From assembly GCA_004369045.1 (NCBI GenBank), contig ML213515.1:64583-128582 (forward strand): DNA of 64,000 nucleotides. Reading direction: 5' to 3'. Below are positions 23,910 through 34,360 of the stretch, in pieces (positions within the stretch are counted from its first letter, which is position 1; the number at the start of each line of letters is the position of its first letter). A program made the position numbers and the translations under genes. The notes below the pieces were generated by a model, which ran no database searches, was not told where the DNA came from, and saw nothing but the letters and a program-made list of their open reading frames with translations. The stretch comes from Heliocybe sulcata (Eukaryota > Basidiomycota > Agaricomycetes > Gloeophyllales > Gloeophyllaceae).

Positions 23910-25242
23910 ATGGTATCCCTGAAGCCGGCCGTCCTTTCTCTCCTCCTCGCAGCCACTGCGCTCGCTTTGCCATCGAATGGTAAGCCAGATTTCAATGCAG
24001 CCCATACCTCTGATTCTTACTGGGCCGCTCAGTGCACCGCAGGCAACTAGCGTGCTCTGCTGCGTCTACCATTCCTGGCTTCAATGAGGCGGCATTACCG
24101 GATCCTTTCATCCTGAACGATGGTACCCCAGTGACTAACCTGGTCGAATGGGCCTGCCGTCGAGAGCAGATTGCTAGTCTTATCCAAGGCTACGAAGCCG
24201 GATACCTGCCTCCCAGACCCCCGGTCGTATACCCCACATTCGCGAGGAATGGCACCACAGGAAACTTAACTGTCACTGCTGGTCTTGCTACCGGAACGCA
24301 GATTTCATTCTCCCAGACCATCACGTACCCGACTACGCCTGCTCCCCTTGCAGGATACCCTCTGCTCATCGCCTATGACATCCTGACGATTCCTGTCCCG
24401 GACGGAGTGAGCTCTTTGTCTCTCCTAACATTCTCGCCTGAGGCTCACACTTGGCGTAGATCGCCGTGATGACATATGCCAATAGCGAGATGGCCGTGCA
24501 GAACGACGTCACAAGCAGAGGACAGGGTACCTTCTACGAGCTCTACGGCGCGAATGCTACGGCTAGCGCCATGACGGCGTGGGCATGGGGTGTCAGCCGC
24601 ATCATCGATGGCCTGGAACTCGCACCGGAAGCCCGCATCAACACCAACGCCATCGCCGTGACCGGCTGCTCGCGAGACGGCAAGGGCGCAATGATGGCAG
24701 GCGCCTTTGAGGATCGCGTCGCACTGACGATCCCTCAGGAGTCCGGCTCGGGCGGCGATACGTGCTGGAGGCTGTCCAAGTACGAGCAAGACTCAGGAGA
24801 TGTCGTGCAGCAAGCGACCGAGATCATCACTGAGAACGTCTGGTTCTCGGAGAACTTCGACAACTATGTGTACAATATCAGCGAGCTTCCGTACGACCAC
24901 CACTCGCTCGCGGGTCTTATCGCGCCACGCGCGATGATCTCGTACGAGAACACTGCGTACGAGTGGTTGAGCCCGCTCAGTAGTTACGGGTGCATGACCG
25001 CCGCACACACGATTTGGGAGGCGCTGGGCGTCCCGGAGAACCACGGATTTGTGGAGGTGGGCGACCACCCGCACTGCGAGTTCCCCACCTACTTGAACGA
25101 GTCGCTCTTCGCCTTCTTCGACAAGTTCCTCCTGGGCGAGACCACCACCAATACATCGTACTTCTCGACGAACGGCCAGTTCAACGGCACCGCATGGGTT
25201 CCCTCGCAGTGGATTGGCTGGACCGCCCCCACCCTTGCTTGA
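23910..25242 (+). CDS. Glucuronoyl esterase, carbohydrate esterase family 15
   Basis: Secreted serine esterase that cleaves the ester between 4-O-methyl-glucuronic acid of glucuronoxylan and lignin alcohols, helping separate lignin from hemicellulose. Exons 23910-23979, 24033-24406 and 24460-25242 give 408 residues. A signal peptide ([19 protein letters not shown]) is followed directly by the catalytic domain without a CBM1. The nucleophile motif is GCSRDGKGA (Ser about 219), the acid is in [15 protein letters not shown] (Glu about 242) and the catalytic His is in [10 protein letters not shown] near residue 350. Cysteines at the expected disulfide positions (WACRRE, GCS, DTCW) are retained. 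Family members usually have Asn where this has Asp in the GCSRxGKGA motif. A dead relative lies at 36480. Confidence 0.95.
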
Positions 25243-25590
25243 TTTGTTATCAGGGTCGCGAACCTCCGAGTGGGATATGCGTCTGGGGATAGTCAACAGT
25301 GATAACTTACGAGTTGCTTTATTCTTGTAACTCGTGTATATGGTATCGATGAGGCGATTACATCAAACGGGCGAAAGGCGTTGGCATGACATGGCTTGTA
25401 AGCTGACCTTGGGTGAGACCAAGACATAACGTCTCGCGTACCATAAACATGGCTCAGTAGAGGGCGTGACATAGTCATGTCACGATCACGGAAGTTAGTG
25501 GCCAATTACCTCTCGCAGACATCGATCGCGGCAGGCTGAAGTGCACCTAGGGTCGTCTCTCTGAATCGCTCGAGTAGTACCCGGTGCCAC
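25243..25590. other. Spacer between CE15 and first flavin monooxygenase
   Basis: 348 bases with no gene; CE15 3-prime UTR and the promoter of the next gene. Confidence 0.5.
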
Positions 25591-27360
25591 ATGCGAGCCG
25601 TCTGTCTGATTCTTCAGTGGGCTCTCTTGCGGTCTTTCTTGGGCCCTTATTGTGCGCCGGACGCAGAACCGGCGAGACCGAGCAAGCGCGTCTGTGTAGT
25701 AGGAGCCGGAACCGCAGGATTGGCTGCTCTAAAGGCACTGCTTGACCTACCTGAGGATGTTCGAGATGGCTGGCAAATCGACGTATTTGAGCAACGGCAT
25801 GATGTAGGCGGCCTTTGGTGGGTCTCTTTCCTCTGTACGCGTCTTGCCATTAGTCCATTTGCATCGCAGGCTTCCACAACCGGACCCTCCGTCGCCGCCT
25901 GGCTTGCCTGACACGCCCATGTACCCGTCCTTGAGGACTAATTTGGCTCATCCTACTAGTATGTCATTGTCATGAGGAGCGAGCACGATGCGCACTCCTG
26001 ATCGCTGATAGTGACCTTTCCCCAGTTTGTGTATCCTCCAATGACCCCCTTGTACCCTAGCCACAGTGCCGTTCAAGCTTATCATGACCACTTCGCCCGG
26101 CATTATGATCTAAGGCGCTATATCAGCTTCTCACATACAGTCCTAAACGCGACTTACGAGGCGGAGTCTGCCTGGAGACTCGACATTCAGACCAGCCATG
26201 CTGTACCCGTGACGCTCCATTATGACCATCTCATAGTAGCGAGCGGACATAACCATTGTCCACATATACCGGCTTTGAACGGGAAGAATTCTTGGCTATC
26301 CGGTGGTCCTGGGGAAAGAGAAATACTCCATTCTATCTGGTTCCGCGAACCTTCTGCCTACCGGAATCAGACTGTGATCGTCGCTGGCAATGGTGACAGT
26401 GGTCGTGACATAGCAATGCAAGTGAGCAAAGTGGCTAAGAACGTAGGTGTCTCTAGCTTGGATGTATGTGTTGAACCTAGACTCAGGATCCCTTAGGTGT
26501 ATCATTCGTACGACCACAATACTCTGGACCCTGTCTTCAGCCCTCCTGTACCTCAAGCCATTTACAAGCCTCGGATATCGCATCTGACGTCCTCTTCCAT
26601 TGTATTCACCGACAATAGTACTCTGGAGACATCTGGACCGACTACCATCCTCCTTGCTACTGGCTATGAATACATCGTGCCGTTCCTTCCAACCCTCTCC
26701 ATGTCTTCGTCGATAAACTATAGTACTACTTCTCTCAGTACTAACACGCGCTATATTCGGCCCTTGTACCGGCACGTCCTGGCGTTGGATCCCGTTTTGC
26801 CTACGAACGCGCTGGCATTCATCGGGCTTCCTATGTGGGTCGCCACAGCACCCAGCGACTACACACAAGGATTGTTTGCAGCACACGCGATCGCTAATGG
26901 TAGCATGCTCTTGAGCAGAGAGACTATGCTTTCGGAGCTTGAGGCGCGGGAGAGAGCCTTGGAGGACACGGGTATGGATCCGTTTTTCATCGGCCAGTAC
27001 GACTGTCGTAATCCCTTTTCTCGAGGCGACACTGAACATCTTTCATAGTCGTTTGACTGGGAAAATGCGCCTGTCGACTACCAAAATGGATTCATAGAGT
27101 ATCTGCGTGCCAACTCCAGCACGCCGTTGCCCACATTCCTCGCGGATGGCCACGAATATGTCGAACCATGGAGACAAGAGATTAGATTATACATCTTCCA
27201 GTTGAAGAAGGCATGGACACGGGCTGTAGATCTCGGTATCCAGGACACCTTTATCGAAGGTGCCGTCACCGAGGAGGACTGGGCTGCAGCGATGTTTCGC
27301 CTGAAGGACTGGTGGATGGAACAAGAAGGTACAGGTCACCGGCAGGAGAATCGGGTATAG
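25591..27360 (+). CDS. Signal-bearing flavin monooxygenase-like protein, copy 1
   Basis: FAD- and NAD(P)H-binding FMO-like oxidoreductase. An N-terminal hydrophobic stretch (MRAVCLILQWALLRSFLG) precedes the FAD site CVVGAGTAGLAALKAL; DVGGLW follows, then the NADPH site VIVAGNGDSGRD and LLATGYEY. At least five N-x-S/T sequons lie in the mature part (LNAT, RNQT, DNST, NYST, NGS), which agrees with passage through the ER. Introns after GGLW, after HPT and after VAKN splice in phase. The last junction (near 27003-27048) does not: the frames on both sides are open and match copy 2, but the obvious GT-AG pair leaves a one-base mismatch, so this copy may be damaged or the read may lack a base. Tandem with copy 2, ~500 bp downstream. 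Confidence 0.8.
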
Positions 27361-27864
27361 TCCTTCGCTCCCACGAGGAGAGTTGAAGTTCCTTTCCGGA
27401 CACCGTCGGCCATTGCATTAGCTAGTATGTGGAATTTCGCGCATTCATGCGCGACTGCGCCCGATAAAATGGATGAGATCCCGAGTTTCCCATGCTTGCG
27501 GCATTTTTGCTTCCATCTCTCAGTTACGGCTCACATCTGCTCTTGTGTTACGGGTGCAGGACTACTAGTGGTGCTACTCTACCGTGTCTTGGCAAGCGGC
27601 GCGAACCTCGTGTAAGTCGTCTTGTGTGGCTGAGCGTTCCGAGTCCTAACTCAAACCACTGGCGTGCTTGATCCCAGATTTGACGCCATCACCGACAGTA
27701 ATAGTGAGATTACTTACGCTGGAACCGAGACCTCTGTCGTGCTTCGAAGTCGACATGACGCTTCTTTGTCCACGCCTTCATACATAACTCAATTGAAAGC
27801 TGCGGGATGGCGAGAGTGGGATCTCTACTCCCTTGCACCCCTATCATTCTTTGGCTTGGTAACT
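27361..27864. other. Spacer between tandem flavin monooxygenases
   Basis: About 500 bases. An open frame extends upstream of the copy 2 ATG from 27664, but its residues are not conserved and would bury the signal sequence, so I treat it as leader. Confidence 0.45.
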
Positions 27865-29671
27865 ATGATGTTGTCCGCGTACCGGACGGTACAGTGCGTC
27901 CTTGCTAGCTTGTGGCTGCTACCTGCCTGTCCACCTCCCGAGGAACTGCAGAGCTCTGGCAAGAGAGTTGCCATAATTGGAGCAGGCACGGGAGGTATAG
28001 CGACATTGAAAGCGCTCTTCGACCTACCAGAAGACGTACGCAAGTCATGGCAGGTCGATTTGTACGACGAGCGAGAGGAGATTGGCGGCGTTTGGTGAGA
28101 CATTTGTGTCATGTACGAGGAGCAGCAACTGAGCATGACTGAGGATCGCAGGTTGCCCCAGCCGAATCCGCCACCTCCACCGCACCTGCCGGTTACCCCT
28201 TTGTATCCGGCTCTCAGAACAAATACACCTCACCCAACCAGTATGTAATTATCATTTAAGACTGCAGTCAAGAACTCTAACGACGAAACGCAGTGACGAT
28301 CCCGCGTTTCCCGTTCTCGCCCATGACCGAGCTGTACCCTCACCACTGGTCTGTCCAGAAGTACCACGCAGCGATCGCATCGCACTTCAACTTGACATCC
28401 CACATTCACCTCTCGCATACGGTGCTCAACGCGTCTTATCATCCCGACTCGCACTGGCGGCTTGACCTCCTTGCGAACAGTACCGTTCATTTCACGGAGT
28501 ACTACGACCACTTAATAGTAGCCAATGGTCACAATCGCTATCCTCATATACCTACATGGCCCGGAGAAGGCGACTGGCTCACTGCAGGGGTCGGAGAACG
28601 GCGTGTTCTGCATTCCCTGTGGTACCGTGATCCTGAGTACTATGCGAACCAGACCGTATTCGTGCTTGGGAACGGTGCTAGTGGCAGAGATATGGTTCTG
28701 CAGGTCATAGAGTATGCCGATAAGGTCAGCCGTGTTGTGGTTCTGATATGCGGGTGACAAACTAATGGGAGATAGGTCTACCATTCGTACGATAATGACA
28801 CATCGAGGAGACCAATCGTCTTTCCACCCATTGATGGAGCCGAGTACAAGCCTCGGATATCGCACTTCACGCCCTCCTCGATCGTTTTCGTAGATAATAC
28901 GACCATCGAGACATCTGGACCTACGACTGTTCTTCTTGGTACGGGCTATGATCTCCTCGTCCCTTTCCTCTCCACTCTCTCGGTGACACCTTCCGTCGAC
29001 TACTCTACAACCTCACTCTCCACTAACTTGCACTACATCCGCCCGCTTTGGAGGCACCTGTTAGCCCTGGACCCGTCTCTTCCGACCAACGCCTTAGGCT
29101 TCGTGGGGCTGCCGGTGTGGATTGCGAATGCTCCTAGCGACTATGCGCAAGGACTGTTCATTGCGCATGCTATCGCGGACGACAGTGTTCTTCCTAGTCG
29201 CGAAAGCTTGTTCCTGGAGCTCGAGAGTGAAGAGAAGGGATTGCAGGAGAAAGGTATAGATCCCTTCCTCAATGGACAGTGAGTCTCTGCCTTCGGCGGT
29301 TACGCGTCACTTCCAGCTCTTCTGACCGTAACAACTCACCTTCCTCCAGTAAATTCCAAGGCGAGACCAAAGCCACGGACTACCAAAACGGTTTAGTCGC
29401 TTACCTGCGAGCGAACTCGAGCATTCCTTTGCCTTACTTCCTTGCTGATGGGCATGAGTATGTGGAGCCGTGGCGCCAGCGTTCTCGGGAAGATACCTTT
29501 CTGCTAAGGAAAGGATGGCTGAGAGCGGAAGAACTGGGTATACAGGACGAGTTCCTGCGCGGTGCAGTCACCGAAGAGGACTGGGTGAGCGTGATGGCAC
29601 GATTGAGGGACTGGGAGCTGGAACAGGAGGAGGCGGAGGGTCCTTCGCACATCGCGGACCTTCCGCTCTAG
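27865..29671 (+). CDS. Signal-bearing flavin monooxygenase-like protein, copy 2
   Basis: Tandem paralogue of the gene at 25591 and apparently intact. Two adjacent ATGs (27865, 27868) start a hydrophobic N-terminus (MLSAYRTVQCVLASLWLLPA), followed by the FAD site VAIIGAGTGGIATLKAL, DEREEIGGVW, the second nucleotide site VFVLGNGASGRD and LLGTGYDLLVPFL. Introns after GGVW, HPT, YADK and LNGQ all restore frame with GT-AG ends. Sequons are abundant (FNLT, LNAS, ANST, ANQT, DNDT, DNTT, ANSS). The C-terminus holds FLADGHEYVEPWRQ and a run of acidic/aromatic residues shared with copy 1. The enzyme class follows from the two Rossmann motifs; the substrate is unknown. Secretion or an ER-lumen location is inferred from the signal and sequons. 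Confidence 0.85.
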
Positions 29672-31651
29672 ATCGAATGGCCTAACTAGATGTCCGGAAC
29701 GTCCTTGACACGGGTTTGACAGTCATGTATTTCTCATAGTCAGTTATGTATGTTTCTTAGTGCCACAAGAGAAATGTGTGCGGTACTGTCTGAAATGTCT
29801 GTGAGGAGCTATTTTCTGTCAGTTTATGTTCACTTAGTTCGATCAACATAGTACCTGCTGCCCTTCCGAGGCGCCAGGACCAAGGTACTATGGCAAAAGC
29901 AAGCGGCAACGCCACATCGCCAAAGTGGCGCGGGAATTAATAATCATTTGCGGGGCCACATCGCATCCCCAGTTTCAATATCAGCTTACGATGAAAGGCA
30001 CAGCAGGCCTGCACCACGTCCGACTTGTGCTGCTGGATAATTCTGCTGTTTCTGACTCCCCTGCTTAGCCGCTTAACCTGACATGGACATCCAAATTTTT
30101 GGCTGTCCGAGTTCTAGTTCGCACTGCACGGTGGATGCCCTGGTCATCCTCCGCGTCTGCCCGGTACTGCTATTGCTATGTGACGGTTTGGAGTGATTAT
30201 GAGACTCCTCATTACTGGAATGCGCCTCTGTCACAAACGAGAGAAGCTCCCGTCATGGCAATACTCGTATGAGTGCGCCGTTCGTTATCTCGCGACTGGG
30301 CCGCTGTGTCGCAGAGATTTGAGACTGCAGCGTCGCAGTAAGCCGTTTTCATAATCCACGTGGCTTAATTACTGACATATGGAAGTATTCCATCGTAGTC
30401 TTAGTAGTAGGAATATTGCGGAAGTGGCAAGCAAAATGGACGCGCTGGACCATCTTACAAACGGTGTCCTAGCCGAGATATTATCTGATGCTTGCGTTCA
30501 CGTTGTCCGACTGCCGCTTGTGATCTTCTCGACTCTGATACTCGGTGCTCCGTATACGGCTGCATCTGTTCTTCGTGGACCTGCCTTGTCAGAACCCTGA
30601 GGAAGTATGGAAGAAACTGGTAGTTCAAGTGGAGGAGTCTTCCGGTCCAGTTTCGGTAATGGATATTGAACACCTTAGTATATGCGTCTCGACTATTGGG
30701 GCGTCATACTCTTTGACTCTCACGAAAGTCTTAGATGGTCCAAAGGCTGCGCAAGACCTGAAGATTGTTGCGGCCCACACTGACGGCGGGTACCTGGTCA
30801 AGTTGTAGAGGCTTCGTGTCGCTTCCAGAACCACGGGATCATGACCTGTGAAGGTTGTCCTTTCTCTGCCGCCCTCAGTCCTCTCTAGCTCCAGCTCCTG
30901 GACCTCAAAGAACTACATCTCGCTCGCCCACCCGCTCCCTTCCGCCGGAGTTAATGGACCCCCGGATGCTCACTCTGCATCCCCGCGCAAGTACGAGAAG
31001 CACACGCACATCCTGTCCCAGCTCGTCTGAGACGTCTGACTGCGAATGATAGCGAGCTACTCACTATACACCACGGTATGCAACCAGCCCAGCTCTTCCC
31101 GGCCGTAGACGATCTCAACCACCGCGCCCTCATTTCCTGGCTCCGCCTTGCTCGAGGGCCTCGTAGCACTCCGGCGCCGACGGGGGTACTATGCGCCCGC
31201 CTGCGAACACTTGGCTACATTGGTTCCTACGCACTTCCCGCTGCTGTCCGCGCTATAATGGCCAGCTATCTATAAGATCCGCGGGGGAATAGATGCGGGT
31301 TCGTCTTAGATGGACGTGGATGGCAGCCACAACCAGACGGCACCGAGGATGGTGATGAGGTACTGGTATGCGTCCTAAGACTTTGATAGCTGTGCTGTCC
31401 ATGTGTACAAGGGAGGATGGCGATAACCTGATGGACCTGGACGGCCCAGCAGTGGAATGATCTGCTTCCGACGGTTGTTGCGGCATACGACGCTCTCTAG
31501 ACGGCATCACAACGTGCGAAGCACTAGGCGTCTGGCTCTGGTCCACTGTCTCTTGATTCTCGTATCAATCACGATAATTCACAATACATTACGGGCCTTA
31601 CGGAGTGCAGTATACAATAGTAGATGTACATTCGATATTCTTCAACCCGTC
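29672..31651. other. Intergenic, mostly unexplained
   Basis: About 2 kb. Apart from a possible small gene at 30436-30808, there are short frames around 30850-31270 that could be exons of an unrecognised protein but carry no known motif. Confidence 0.4.
30436..30808 (+). other. Possible small gene or relic, unrecognised
   Basis: An ATG at 30436 opens a frame starting MDALDHLTNGVLAEILSDAC, which loosely resembles the first helix of a fungal F-box. A second frame continues to a stop at 30806-30808 and is rich in Val/Leu/Asp (VMDIEHLSICVSTIG). I could not find a GT-AG pair that joins them convincingly. Either a degenerate F-box gene or chance. Confidence 0.2.
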
Positions 31652-32114
31652 TTACAAACCGCGGCGACCATCTGCAGCGCTGATCTCGACGTCCTGGTCT
31701 GCACCGTCAACATCTGCCAACGCGCGGTCGAGGTCCTTCTCCTGCTTGTAGGCGTCCACACGCACGCCACGAGTCTTGCCCCGGACGTTCCTTTCGTCAG
31801 GTGCGAGTTCGGACTTCAAAGCGTTGACTTCCCCTGCAACATCAACGTAAGTTAGGAGGCAAGGTCAGAAGGAAACGAATGGCAATACCTTTCGGAATGC
31901 GCCCGGAGATCTCAGATTCCTCTGCCTCGCGGTCTTCGCGAGCGGCGTTGACGCCAGTGGGCTGGTTGCCTGCACCGCGGGGCGCGACACTGACGGACTC
32001 GGGGTCGGTGCTGTCCTCGTAGCCGGCGTTGTCGATGCGCGCATCGGCCTGAGGGTTGTATGTCTGCCTGTCGACGGAAGGGTCGTTGGAAGACATGTTG
32101 TACGGACCAGACAT
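31652..32114 (-). CDS. Small hydrophilic protein of unknown function
   Basis: Two exons (32114-31889 and 31833-31652) encode 135 residues with no hydrophobic segment and no signal peptide: Asn/Asp/Pro-rich at the N-terminus (MSGPYNMSSNDPSVDRQTYN), charged in the second half (YKQEKDLDRALADVD) and ending ADGRRGL. The intron has GTATTG/CAG ends and joins in frame at GRIPKG-EVNALK. Composition resembles stress-induced, intrinsically disordered fungal proteins; I do not know a functional assignment. It is divergently transcribed from the Con-6 gene with TATA boxes on both sides, which suggests co-induction. A second in-frame ATG 18 bases downstream is an alternative start. Confidence 0.75.
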
Positions 32115-32929
32115 GGTTACAAAAGTGATGAGTTTGAGGGATGTCTAGGTGGGTAGTGGCGATACTTTGTAATGCAAACTCTAGATGACGGTTCGCCTTT
32201 ATACGAGACGAAGGGAATTCGGAGAAGAAACGACTAGCTATGGAATTGCGTCGTCAGACGTCACCAACGTCACTCACCTGGTCATCAAGCCAACTCTTCG
32301 CCGCTCGTTCTTGCCTATCTTGGAAGGCGCTTTCCTTCTTTGGGATGCCTTCGTGGCTTCTTAGCTCGCCGGCTATTGCCGACGTGGATCGCCGTCAGCA
32401 GCGATATTCTCTGCGAGCACAAGGCGGCAAACTCCTCATCCCCATGTTGATAATGATAGGTGGCCTACATGTCCTACGAGCGAGAAGTGTCAGTCAGTGA
32501 AGACGAAGGTCAGTAAAGAGAAAAGAGCGTAAATAATGGTCTAATGTTCCGCTAGCATGCCCGAGACGTCAGTCGAGGTGGGTGGCATAGGATTGACCCC
32601 TTACGCGAAGGGTGGCAGGTAACGCGCCACTGACCCAGACGGCACCAGAACGGATTTCGCAGAACAAAGGCAAAATCAGTTGATTTACGATGCCATAATG
32701 ACCCACAAAGCGAAGAACGCCGCTCCCGACTTCGAAATTGCAGCCCCATGTCTTCGCTCCAGGATCGCCGGCTGTGGTCATTGATTGCGTCACGTCTCGA
32801 CCTCTGTGGCGAAGACGAATTTGTATAAAGAGGGATGTGCGAGACGAGACGAGCAGAACTCACAATCACACTTAACGCACTTCACGCCCATCTAACCGTA
32901 TCTTTACTTCATAACTCACTTATTGCACA
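32115..32929. promoter_or_regulatory. Bidirectional promoter of small protein and con-6
   Basis: 815 bases between two outward-facing starts. A TATAAAG lies at 32824-32830 for con-6, and its mirror CTTTATAC near 32197 serves the minus-strand gene, each roughly 85-105 bases from its ATG. A CCCCT (stress-element-like) pentamer occurs near 32597. No gene lies inside. Confidence 0.5.
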
Positions 32930-33319
32930 ATGGCCTCTCGTGGTGGTTTTGAATCCGACCCCAGCCGCGTCGTCGCTGGACACAAGGTACGAACACTCCC
33001 CATTGTTTGCAGTGCAAGGCTCATCAGGCGCCCGACAGGCTGCGACGAAGAACCCGAATGTCTCTGATGAGGCGAAGGAGCACTCTGCCCAGATTGTTGA
33101 GGAGATGGAGGAGCATCCGGAGGACATTCATTACCCAATGAAGGAGGAGAAGGACGACATGCGCGTCAACGCTGGATACAAGGCCACGATGAAGAGTAAG
33201 TGCCTTGACTGGTTTTGAGGATGAGGACGGTTCTAATAGATGCTTTCGCAGACCCGAACGTCAGCACGGAGGCGAAGCAGCATGCTGAGCAGCTCTTGAA
33301 GGAGAAGGGTGCTATCTAA
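32930..33319 (+). CDS. con-6: Conidiation-specific protein 6 (Con-6) family
   Basis: Small hydrophilic protein of 93 residues from exons 32930-32986, 33039-33195 and 33252-33319. It contains two Con-6 repeats: RVVAGHKAATKNPNVSDEAK followed by EHSAQIVEE, and RVNAGYKATMKNPNVSTEAK followed by QHAEQLLKE; intron 2 interrupts the second repeat. In Neurospora con-6 is expressed during conidiation and the protein persists in spores until germination; relatives in basidiomycetes are stress- or development-induced. The exact role is unknown. Promoter shared with the divergent small hydrophilic protein. Confidence 0.93.
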
Positions 33320-34360
33320 ATCAGATGTGGACTGAAGTCAATACAAGAGGGCTGTAACTCTAGTAGTGTTGTATAATATCTGCGCGTACCCGGGTCAAAA
33401 TCATAGATGGCACAAGAAAAAATGTCGTGTGATAAGTTACACTAGCTCTCATCCATGCCCAGAGGCAATCCGGTTCGCAATCATTGTGTTAAGAGATCAA
33501 CCAGGCTCGCGATGCCACTGTGGCGCTAACTGTCGTGAGAAGGAAACAAATTGATGCAAATATCGGAGTCACAACCCAACGGAACGATTATACCAGAAGA
33601 CGCACATTTCTCTCCGGCTGCTACTCCTTTCGGACAAACGACAATACGTGTGTATAGGAGCGGCTACTGTCAAGAATGTGTGTCTGTCGGACTGTGTTGT
33701 GGAACGTAATCGCGGTATGCGCGTTTATCCCGAGAGATACGAATAGGATGACCATGTCTTGCACTTCGATCTTCACCGTCGCCCTATAAACAGCTCCCGA
33801 GGTACTTCATTCTGGTCTTTTTCTTGTAGGCCGTACAGTGGGATTCTAATCTATCTTGCTGCCAATCCTCGCTGTCGAAGGGAACTTGGCCGGCGCCACG
33901 CGTGAACTTCGCTTGGATCGTATCAACACGTGTAGAGACGGACTGCCAGCTATTACTGCCACTTAGCGCTCAGTGCTCAGCATCGGTCAGATTGCATCGT
34001 GGAAGTGGATGGCAGTATGGCCTTTCCTTCGCTGCGGTAGCAATAGGTATGTCTGTCGGCTTTCAGACAAGATCCGAAGTACTTGACGCTCGACTTTTCT
34101 TGGAGGCGGCACAACGGGACCCGGGTCCTTCCTGATATGATATCGCCTTTCTGCGGCCAATCCCCACTGCCCTCTGTTCATTCCCCATTATTAGCCAGAG
34201 GGGGGCAGAGGGAGGATCTCGGTGGGAAGTGTGATTGTCAGTTCTGTAGCGGAGTTGTCAGCTTGATCTATCAATCATGATGGCAGTCCTTCCTCGAGCC
34301 TCCACTATAAAGCTCAGGATCCATGACTCTCGCCAGCATACACTCTGCCTGTTCCCAGCC
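33320..34360. other. Intergenic, promoter of DUF6533 gene 1
   Basis: About 1 kb without a recognised gene. A TATAAAG at 34306-34312 lies about 50 bases before the DUF6533 ATG. Confidence 0.5.

Noticed and set aside
26296-27039. 247-codon minus-strand open frame
   Set aside because: It lies exactly opposite flavin monooxygenase copy 1 exons, whose protein matches the family; the antisense translation has no domain.
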